This document shows positions 22,301 to 34,300 of a stretch of DNA of 64,000 bases, one piece after another (the stretch's first letter is position 1; each line of letters opens with the position of its first letter). The notes below the pieces were generated by a model. That model was not told the DNA's origin. It saw nothing but the letters and a program-made list of their open reading frames with translations, and ran no database searches. The stretch is from Hyposmocoma kahamanoa. Its lineage: Eukaryota > Arthropoda > Insecta > Lepidoptera > Cosmopterigidae. The translations under genes and the position numbers were made by a program. The DNA is taken from contig NW_020653200.1 of the NCBI RefSeq assembly GCF_003589595.1, forward strand, positions 4,186,099 to 4,250,098, in the 5' to 3' direction.

Positions 22301-25300
22301 TATATTCCGTTTAGTCTAAAATTCACCACAGATTTTCTCTTTGGGATCACATTGATAACACACATACACTAAGTATAAGAAAATAATACAATACGGTCTG
22401 AAAAATGCATAAATAAATGTATTTTTATGGACTGTAATACTCAAAAACTAAATTAATTTTCATATACTTATGGACATAAAATTTAAAATAATGTACATTT
22501 GATGATATTATAGTTCTTGTTATTTGGACTTATATAAGAAATATGATAAATAGTGTGCTCTCTCTGACATTGTAGTGTCCCAAAAAAAATTATCTTTACA
22601 GATAACCATAGGCAACCAACTAAGATAACCAACTAAGGCAACCATATGGCAATGCAATAAATATAATATATCGCCGGTGATATATGAATATCATTTTCCC
22701 TTATATAAGATTCCAAAAAGTTACAGAACTATTTCATTTTATCTCTATTTTATTTTTTTGACAGAGCTTCAGCACTTCAATATACGCTAGCAGCTGGTTT
22801 CTGACTCTGTTCACGACGACATTGTCTCTGCCGTTGGCTTGCCGCATTATGGACGTCTTTCTATCGGAAGGAATCGAGATTGTGTTCAAAGTTGCCCTAG
22901 CCATGCTTACTTTGGGCAAAAATGATTTATTGTCGCTTGATATGGAAAGTATTCTCAAGGTAAGGCACCTCTAAATCTAACTCTTCTAAACGTAACTTCT
23001 CGTTAAGAAATGCAAAAGTTTATATGCATGTGTGGTAGGTACTCAATCTTGGTGGGATTAACCATTCCATTTGGTTATTTATTTCTACGTTTTACTGTAT
23101 TACATTGTACCACCAAAGTCCGGAAATGTACTTGCAATTTGACACATTTATCATTTACAGTACATACAGAAAGAGCTACCAGCAAAGACTGAAGCCGACC
23201 AAGACGCTTTCATGAATCTAGCATACTCGATCAAAGTAAATCCTAAGAAAATGAAGAAACTCGAAAAAGAGTACACGGTCATAAAAACCAAAGAGCAGGG
23301 TGACATTGCTGTACTTAGGGTAAGTTGTTTCTCTAACACATCTGACCGCTTTGCGACAATAGATTTGAAAATATAGATAAATATTCAAAAGCATCTTTAG
23401 GACTTTATGCTCGTAATTCATATTCCAAAAATACCTTTATTCTTTTATCTATTGATTAGCTCGTAATATGAGCATAAATCTGTTTTGTCTCATAATTACC
23501 CAGTCAAAATTAGAATCGCTCGTGTACGTATTCTGCATATCCATGTCTTACTGTCTCAAACTCGTATCTTGTAAAGTGATTATTCAGGAGAAGACAAGGG
23601 TATTAATTTCAAATCTAGGGTATTAATTTGGATGCATTATTTTAGGAATAGGGCAAAGCTAGTGTGTAAATATGAAGGAAATACGATGTGAAATCAACGT
23701 GCAAAATTCGTATATACAATCCATTTACTTTTGCATATCAGTAACTTAGTGCTATTAAGAGTAAAGATAAAAGTTTGAGAAAGTGAGGCGACGAATTATA
23801 TTCAGTACACTAAATTAGTAGATTGTAAATATATATAGATATCCAAAAGTATCTTTATGAGTTTATGCTCTGAGTTCATATTCCAAAAGCACCTTCATAC
23901 TTTTACTTATCGATTAGCTCGTATAGAGCATAAATGTCTTGTCCCCTTAATTACCCATTCAAAATTAAAACGATCGTAACATACGCATTCAGTCATTTTT
24001 ATAATGAGTATAGTCATAGTACAGTCCACTAAATGTACATGATTAACAATATGTCGTAACACATAATTGGCAGTGTCTTCGCCAAGAGAATCGCCTGTTG
24101 AAACAGCGCGTGGAACTATTGGAGAAGGAAAGTTCAGCATTAGCGGAGAGACTGGTGCGGGGGCAGGTGGATCGCGCTGAGGGGGAGGAGGAAACATTTG
24201 CGTTAGCGCGGGAGGTGCAGGCCCTGCGGAGGGCCAACGTGGATGCGCAACAGCGCCTCGCCGTCGCGCAGGACGAGATACGATCTCTCGAAATGACTAT
24301 TGCCGAGGTCCGTGTTTTGAAGAGTACTGATAACCTAGTTGCGATCAAACTTGCCATACAGAACGCTCTGAGTTTAAGTATTTTCCAATCAGACGCAGAC
24401 TGTCAACTACGTGCTTATGGTAAAGCAAAACATAGTGAGGAAACCCGCAATCCGTCTGTTCAAAGGTGAAACCACATAAGTGACATTATCCACAAAAAGT
24501 GTTTATATAGCTATGGTAAGAAAATCGTTATCTTTCTGCAAGTGAAACTCAGTTGAGTTTTAACTGCAGAAAGATAGTGAATTTCTTACAACTGGTTTTC
24601 ATAATTTGGAGTTTTTTTGCGGAAAATGTCACTTATGTGGTTTTACCTTTAAACAGATGATTTTTTTATGAAGTTTAAAATCTTTGAAAATGAGTGAAGT
24701 TCCAAACGTGCCCAAACCAAAACATTACACAAAACGCAATTCAAACGCACATATCTATCTTCAGAGAAGTCAAATTCGAAAGCACAGCGTTCACGTTAAC
24801 TGTACCTACGGTAAATATTAAAAAGAAAATAGGCTTAATTTGAAAAAGTAATTTTTGTGAAAGCAACAAAATAATGTACGTAGAATCAGCCAAATACATA
24901 AGCCCATTATGACAAAAGTCCATTTGATTTAATTTCTATTCAATGAAATGTAATATTATTCTACTTTAATTCATTCCGTCAGTACCAAAACATTTACAAT
25001 AATAAAGTATGATTTATTGCACAGAATAACTCGCGTCAATCATCGTTGGAGGATCACCATACGGAGAGTGGTAGTGCTAAAGGCGAAGAATTGGCGCGAT
25101 GTCTGCAACGCGAGCTGGTACGCGCAAGACTCCACGCCGCCGAACGGGAGGCTGCTGAAAGAGAGCTCACGGCCAGGATCACTGAACTTGAGAACGAGAA
25201 CAAGAGCTTGAGGAGACAACGGGTGGATAACAACGTCGCTCACTTGCAGGTATATTGACATTGGTTCATTGATATCGCGTTTTACCAATAGTTGTACATA

Positions 25301-28300
25301 TACATGCTATTCAATGATCGAACGGCTAGTAAAACCCTCCGTCATACATATTTCACACAGAGGCCCATCAAAAGTTTAATTCCAAGTGCTCTTTGAAATA
25401 TGTGATTATGGACTTCACTACCTTCACTTCATTGAGATAATGTTCACTGTCAGCAAATATGCAAAATATTTACTGTATGTAATACAATTCATTTTATACA
25501 TTGATTTACAATTATATGGACGTCGGGTCCGTATTTTTTTCGTGGTTTTTGTATTAGACCCGTCGTCCATTTATGTGTAAGTCAATGATTTTATATAACA
25601 AATTCATTCATAATTTCGTTTCAATCAATATTTTCAATTTTCATAATAGCTTCGCACTCTCTTAGCATAGCTCCTTGTTTCGTCGCCATACCTATTTCTG
25701 CCGCCAAGCAGTAATGTTAGCATTAATGTGTTCCGGTTTTGAAGGGTCAGGGTGCTGGTGAAATTACAGGCAATTGGGACTTGTCAGCTTATCTCAGGGT
25801 GACGGGGACGCAGTGACAGTGCCCCTCAAATCTTTGTGATTTAATTGATTTTAAATCTGAGCGGCACTGGAACTGGACAGGCGTTTAGCTTACCATCAGG
25901 CGCACGGCTTGTTTGTCCCATCACTAAATATAAAAAAAAATCTACATCTTGTAATCACTTTTAAGTCGAGCCAATAATTGTCAGTTTAATATTGTTAAAG
26001 AACTATTTATGAATATGTTTTAATTTATTTCTAATATTTTTTTGTAATTAATAAATTTAATATAATAAAATTAATATTGTTAGTTATTTTGCAAAACGTA
26101 TCTTTTGTAAATTAAAAATTAGGTATTTAAAATTAATAACTTTTGCAATTGTAGAGAAACATAGCGTCGCCTTACTTTCTCAAATTTAATATAATAAAAT
26201 TAATATTGTTAAAATATTTTGCAAAACTTACGTAGCTTAATTGGAATATTCGTTTGTAAATTAAAAATTAGGTATTTAAATTAACAACTTTTGCAATTGT
26301 AGTGAAACATGGCGTCGCCTTACTTTCTCAAACTCGTATCTTATATCACATAGTTACGGAAATGCAAAAATTGGATTGTTTATACAAATGTTGCAGACTG
26401 ATTTCACCTCACATTTCCTTCGTTTTTACATACTAGCTTTTACCTATTCTTACAGTAATTCTTCCAAATACCCTTGCTAAGAAGTTTAAAATAAATAGAA
26501 AGTTTTGCCATCTCCTGAGTAATCACTCTTTATAAGATACGAGTTTGAGAAAGTAAGCCGACGATAGGGTGGTTGCGCTGATATTAGACATAATTGGTTG
26601 ATGACCTCACCATCTCAGTCAGCCCGGTGCTGGTCAGTGACCCTGGGACCTGTAAAGGTTCCGAGACGTTAGTTTATTGAAAAAACAATAATACGTGATT
26701 TAGATATGAAAAAAGTTTCATTGCAATGTGTAACAATCGCGAAAACCTAATCGATAAATATTGTTTCTAGGATGAGCTAATCGCAGTGAAACTACGTGAG
26801 GCTGAAGCCAATTTATCATTGAAAGATCTTCGTCAACGGGTCTCTGAACTATCCGAATCGTGGCAGAGACACCTCCAGGTAACTTTACTTTCCAAGATCT
26901 CAAACGATTCTTACAATAATTAAAAGTGCTTGTTAGCTTGGTCGTTCAAATAAGTTCCTTAACGCCATTCATATCCAAGGCACCAAGTCTATTAAATTTT
27001 CTTGACCCCACTGGTCATTGTATTAATTGAGACTCCACTGAAATTATATTGCGATAATGTTTATTATGATAATGTTTGTTATACTGCTAAAACTAGAGAT
27101 GGGTCATGCATAAATATCATTGGGATAAATACTCAGGATAAATATCCGTTTTTACTCGATATTTATCCCAAAACGTGGATAAATATTTTTCATCGTGGTT
27201 AATTTAATATTTTATTATTTTCATTTAGTAAAATAAAGTATATTTTTAAAACACTTTGTGTGATTACACAGATATAAATATTTATTTTTTATATCATGTG
27301 TTTTAATTAATAGATTTTGTGTGTGAAATGTGAAAGAGAATCCTTAGGCTATTTCAAATCCGAATATGACTTTATTTAGTACGCAGTAGACCTCAAAACC
27401 GTAAAGTTGGAATGCACTTTATTAACGCAGGATTGGTCAGCTCGAGGGTTACAGTTAATTTGATAACTTTCTGTCAATCGATTTTTTTATACCACTTGAC
27501 TCGAAAAACGTAGGCAGAATAGTATTGTTACATAAAAGAATGGCAAAAACGTAATTATTTAATAAAAAATGAATTCTAATGAATTTTATTATAAAAAACA
27601 CAAAAATATTTTCCATGTTTTAGGATATTCAGATTATCAGTGCAGATATTCAGTAAAAACGGATATTTGTCGGTTACTTATCCTTACACGGATATTTATC
27701 GGGTAAAAACTCATCTCTAGCTAAAATCGTTGCAATGGCAGTTGAGCCGCAATAGAGTCTCAGTGTAATGGCAGTGGTGACATTCATTTAAATCTCTAAC
27801 GATGGGTTTATTTATTAAACTTTAGTGACCACAACACATAATGGCACAAAAGGCGGCTTAATGCTAAATGCATTCTCGACCAGTCAACCTTTGAGGAAAA
27901 CGAAATTCACAATTGCGACAAATTATACAAAATATGAAATTAATAATTTAATAATAACACAAATGTAATAAATATATATTATAATGAAATATGTAAGAAA
28001 CAAACATAACATATACATATTATCTGTATACATAATACATATACTACTTATATTTATATATGATACATACAATTATTTATATAATACTATAGATGCAATG
28101 TCCCACAAACAGTTGTCTAAAATGTGGTATATACCACTTTGGAAAATTAAAGACTAGCTTTAAAGCTGATTGAAATTTCAAAGAAAAATATATTTGTCTC
28201 GTTTTTTCTACTGTCAAACTTATTATGTCAAAATGAAATAGTCATAGTGCATTAATGGATACGACCAGTGTTACCGGTTTAGAAATAATTTTCCCTAATT

Positions 28301-31300
28301 TCTTGTAGTCTCACTGGTGGAAAGAGACAGTGGAGATAGCTAGTATTCAGAAATGGAATGAACGACTGAGTGAAATGCACGTGAAAATGTATGAATTATG
28401 AATAGGGAATCGGACAATTTTTCAGAAAGTGTCTAGAATTAACTAAAATAGCTATGTACAGCCATGAAAAATAATATTTTACTAAAATAAAGCTTAATAG
28501 TCTCTAAAATGTGCTAAAACTACGTTAAAATTTAAATAGAAACAAATTGGCGCGCAAACGTAACAAAATGTCAAATTGAACGCGTGACGTCATTTGTAGG
28601 TAAACAAGCTACGAAATCAAGGGCAAGGTGTTATTTTAAAGTTTTTGTGAAGTTTGAAGTCGTTATGGAACGGAAAACATATCGTTGGTGTGTAGTACCT
28701 CAATGTAGGAATACTTCTATAACTACCCCAAATAAACTATTTATTGATGTACCTCGAAAATCCGACATACGAAAAAATGGTTGGTCCTAGCACGACGAAA
28801 TGTCTGTAAATTCAGCGATATACTTTTGTGAGGATCACTTCGACGTAAGTACACTTTATGCAGTGAGTGATACATAGATCGAAGCATGTGTTAATAATTA
28901 TATAGTAAATGTTGTGTTATATTCACTAGTGCCTTTAATTATGTAATGTAATAATTATGTATTCGGATTTTAGCTGCCGAATGATATGGAAAATTACATG
29001 CGATGGAAGGACTGTACATTACCATCACACGATTTGAGACCCAGACCCTCCCCCCTATCTCCATTTCCTGTGTTATATGAGAAACTAAATTTCCCACCCC
29101 TCAAATCGTGCGATGGTAATGTACAGTCCTTTTTTCGTTCCTTTTTTCCAACCATTTTTTCGTATGTCGGATTTTCGAGGTACATCAATAAATAGTTTAT
29201 TTGGGGTAGTTATAGAAGTATTCCTACATTGAGGTACTACACACCAACGATATGTTTTCCGTTCCATAACGACTTCAAACTTCACAAAAACTTTAAAATA
29301 ACACCTTGCCCTTGATTTCGTAGCTTGTTTACCTACAAATGACGTCACGCGTTCAATTTGACATTTTGTTACGTTTGCGCGCCAATTTGTTTCTATTTAA
29401 ATTTTAACGTAGTTTTAGCACATTTTAGAGACTATTAAGCTTTATTTTAATAAAATATTATTTTTCATGGCTGTACATATCTATTTTAGTTAATTCTAGA
29501 CACTTTCTGAAAAATTGTCCGATTCCCTATTGCAAGCATGGACCCTTACATGCTTGCAATTCATAGATCTTTTAAATGAATTGTAAATATGAAGCGATGA
29601 CAGTCTAATAAAAGGAATTCATTGCTTTTCTAGCATTTTTTATTTATTGGATAAAGGTGATAAAAATACTGTCTTCCGACCAAGTTTCTGTTTCTATTTA
29701 ACGAAAACAAATTTATAAAAGGGTAGGTATTACAAATTACTTGATATACAAATATTTAACTATAGTTTATTTTTGCATCATTAGCTTGTTGTACAATTGT
29801 CTTGTGTTTTGTTACTCAAAGTATCTTTTCGTAAAACTCGTATAACTAAAATTTACATTTCAAGTATTCTGGTTTAGTGAGAATTGAAAAGAATGGAGTG
29901 CAACGTGCAGAGTAGTCTCTTCTGCCTGCGTACACGATCGATGTTGCCTTATTAGAACTGTGAACCATGGAAATTACTATGCATACTTAATTTTTATCTC
30001 GTTTAATGAGCAATTTAGTCTTCAAATTATAAATATGTAATATTAGTAAACCATAGACGTGCATCGACTAGCCATTGAAGAACAAATTACCAAAAAATTG
30101 CAATGGCAGTCGAATAGTAGCTAGAAGATGGCTATAGTACGTTCAAGTTAAGAATGCAGTGAATCATCATCCTAGCCACGCCAAATTTGAAAGTCAAGTT
30201 CACAGTGACTTGTTAAAGGACAGACCGTTTGGTCTGTCTGAGGGTTAAAGTAATAAATACGAACGAAGATTCTACTAATACTCATTGAAATTTAATTTTA
30301 TTAATTTAACGATTTTTTTTAAATTTAAGACCATTAATTTTATTTTTAGGTTAATGGAACCATCATCTTTAAAAATATAATTTGTTTGAATTTTAACTCC
30401 ACTGTGATACGCCTTGATGACTGATGACTCACTGCATTCTTAACACGAACGTACTATAGTGACTGACAAGCAACTATTAACTTTTAGTAGAATACCAGGC
30501 GCACAAAATCCTGCCATCGACGCTGTATCGATAGTATCAATAGGAGGATTTTGTACGTCTGATGTTATGCTATACAACTGGGATGATGATGTAAAATTAT
30601 CACACTTGGGGCGTTTTGGTCGTGATCAAAAACAAAAGTTAAGGGATTATGAAATTGTTTCCATCGTCTATTTAGAATGGAATATAATCAATAATCATAG
30701 AATCGAATCATTTATTTCATTTATCACTGTCACACTATTACAATTAAAAATACAATGTCGAACGGTAATATTAAGTAGCAGTAGAGCCCCTTGTTAAAGA
30801 GTTCGGCCAGGGAAGTACTGCCACCTTACCTGTTTCTGCCGCAAGAAGTAATATCATCAAAACTGTGTTCTGGTTTTGAAGAGTAAGGGTGCTGGTGAAA
30901 TCACAGGCACGTGGGACTTCAAATTATGTCTCAGGGTGACGATGTTCATGTAGGTAATTAAAATGTTATAATTTAAATGAATTTAATTGTAATTTTACTC
31001 AGCAAATCATCTAAATTACTTAATTTTTATGAAAAAGCGACATAAAAGCGTCCTGTATCGCGATATTTTTTTCGTAACGGCAGAACTCCTTGTGAAAGAG
31101 TTCGTCCAGAGAAGTACTGCCACCTTACCTATTTCTGCCGCCAAGCAGTAACGTTAGCATTACTGTGTTCCGGTTTTCAAGGGTAAGGGTGTTGGTGAAA
31201 TTACATGGGACTTGTCAACTTATGTCTCAGGGTGACGGGCGCAGTAGCAGTGCCCCTCAGATTTTTGCGATTTATAGCTCTGAGTGGCACTGCAATTGTT

Positions 31301-34300
31301 ATGGATAGGCGTGTAGCTTACTATCAGGCACACGACTTGTTCGTCCTGTCACTTAATACTATACTTATCACCAACGCAAGCAATAATTATTAATATAAAA
31401 TAAAGTAGTACAACTCGTGCTTGTCTAAATACAACGAAGTCAAGTAAAGCAAAATTACAATAGTTTCAAAAGAAACTCATCGACACTGTAGAATTCATTA
31501 TCCAATAAAACGAGTTTTAGTCGAGTATTAAACGTTTCGTCGTTTGTAACACTATTCAGGTTTGTGGGTAGATGTTCGTTCAACCGGGAACCTATTACCC
31601 GCGGATTTCTCGTTGCGAGTTCGGTACGATGGGCAACAGATTTTAGTTTTCCCGTGTTTCGCAACGCTCGGCCTCCGCCCGTACATCACTCATAAGTGCT
31701 CAAGTTTTGAAGCGCGTAAATTATTATATCGCACTGTTAATACTGTAGTGTATTAACTCAAAAAGAGTATTTTTTTCAGAATCGATGTAAAACGAATTAG
31801 GTACTCACTTCCCGTGAAAGACTATCAAAATTTATGTAGGTTAAAGTTTATTACAGGCATCTAAACAATTTCCAAACATATTTAAAAATTAAAGGTAAAA
31901 ACCAATTTTATGTTTCTGAGTAAGGACTGTTTTATTCAGAACTAGCTCACAGAAAGTATGTCTCGGTTTAAATTGATATCTTTTGATTGTTTCTTAAAAT
32001 ATTCTAACGGCTGTTTTATTGACGGGTAGAGAATAATTTTTTGCTTTCGGAAATAATATAATCTTGAATTTAACATAATATTTTGAGTTACAACACTATT
32101 GTAATAGCAGTGCGATATCATTATTACTTTGTATAACCATATTACTTTGTATTTTGTTTAATTAGGAGCATAGACAAGAAGCGGCGCCTCCGCCGGTGCA
32201 ATCCAACGTGGTGTCGGACATAATGGCCACTCCGAAAAAACTGCTCCGAGCATGGGAGGGACGTTCTACTGACGTGCAAAAGCTTGAAGAAGAGCTCATG
32301 TCCACTAGGATTCGGGAGGTGGAGACGCTCACAGAGTTAAAAGAACTAAGGCTCAAAGTAAGCATTTAAGTTTTTAAGTAGCAGTAGAGCTCATAACTAT
32401 TTCTGTCGCCAAGCATTAATATGAGCATTATTGCATTCCGGTTTCAAAGGGTGTTTGTGAAATTACAGGCATGTAGTACTAAGGTTGACGGGCGCAGTGG
32501 TAGTGCCCCTAAGATCTTTGCGATCTAAAGCTCTGAGTGGCACTACAACTGCTATGTATGTGTATGTGTGATATATCTGTCCATTATCTCCAGGCACTCG
32601 ACTCGTTCAACCCAGCACTTGAGATCAACAAAATAAAACAGAAACGAAACCAGCCTTTGTGTAACCGTCCTCAACATCGACTTAATGTGGCCGCACTTTT
32701 CCTCGTCAGTACTTAATCGCTTTCTCTGAGCAAGATATGAAGATTTTGTGAGTTAAAACCTCACTCCGTCAATCTGTACTTTCCGTTAACGGGTAACAGT
32801 ATCCCGTTTGTTCACCTCATCTTTTGTCATATCCGGTTGTTTCTGTTTGTATTCTATCTGCTAACAATCATACAAATTCTTTAGTTTAGTTACAAGAACT
32901 GTGCCAGTTTGATGATACGTTTTTCTTATTATAGGTGATGGAGCTGGAGACGCAAGTACAGGTGTCGACGAACCAGCTGCGGCGGCAGGACGAGGAGTCA
33001 CGCCAGCTAAGAGAGACCCTCGATGCGGCTCTGCAGCGCGAACGCGCCTTGCAAACACGTCAAAGAGAATTACAACATAAGTGCTCCGACCTTGAAAGCA
33101 AGGTAAGTACAACGGGCTGTATTAGAACAGTCGAAGTATATACAGGCTCATGTTTTCACGTGAATATTTTAAACAATCATTTTGAGTGCAAAAAATGTCT
33201 ACATTGTATATGATATAAATTTTATTTGATTAATTTGAAGAGCTTTGCTAATTGGTACGGTGATTGATTCGGCAGCAATGTAGAAATATAATAAAAAAAC
33301 ATGACATTCGGCCATCAGGCATCGTGCAGACTCCTGGGGTACGACTTAAATAAGATTATAGTAAAAGTGCGACATTATCCTATGTCCAACAGAAGTTCCG
33401 AATCGGCTACTAAATAATAGATTTAATTAGAACTGTAATGCTGTTGTTAATGCAACTTTAATTATGTACATAAAATCATTACAATAATAACACAAAAAAT
33501 TAACACTATTTTTGAAAAGCAGTAGTATGTCGATGTTTGTAACACGTATACGATACGTGTTATAGGTACATACCGCCACAGGATTTCTAACCGTCAACAA
33601 CTAGTTTACAGTAGAGCTTCTCGTGGAAGAGTTCGTCCAGGGTAGTACTGCCACCTTTACTATTTCTGCCTCCAAGCAGTAATGTTAGCATTACAGTGTT
33701 CTGGTTTTGAAGGGTAAGGGTGCTGGTGAAATTACAGGCACATGGGACTTGTCAACTTATTTGTCTAGGTGACGGGCGCAGTGGTAGTGCTCCTCAGATC
33801 TTTACGATGTAAAGCTCTGAGTGCCCTTACCATCAGGCGCACGACTCTTTCGTCCCATCACTTGATGTTATAAAAAATAAAGGTAATTGTGAAAAAATAG
33901 TAAACTTTCAATTTCAGGCTAAGTACGATTCAATGCAAGCCAACATTAAGAATATGGAAGACGCACAAAGAATAGCTGAGCTTGAAAGTGAAGTCTCCGA
34001 ATATAAACTAAAGGTAACGTTGACCATAACTGCGCATTTAATATACATCCTGATATTACGTCACACCGAAACAGCTCGCATATTCATATTCAAAATTATG
34101 CTCCACAGAATGAAGTGAACGCAACGGAAAGCGAGCTTCTTCAGTACCACGTAGAAGAGTCTGAAAGAGTTCAAAAGATGTCCGAGTACATTGCAGAACT
34201 ACAATCTGAGGTAAAACTGCTTGCTTTGCTAAATAAAAGCTCATTGAGGGCGCCTATTATGTATTGGTTCCTCGAAAAGCTTTTCAGGTACAGTCAGTAG

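Noticed and set aside
22601..22650. Short repeat of ATAACCA/GGCAACCA words before EVI5 exon 6
   Set aside because: Imperfect, under 50 bases, and consistent with chance in simple sequence.
30459..30797. 112-codon open frame after the 30.1-kb MITE
   Set aside because: It starts at the MITE edge and ends inside a family A repeat. I see no domain, and the only structure is a short internal inverted word (ACAAAATCCT).
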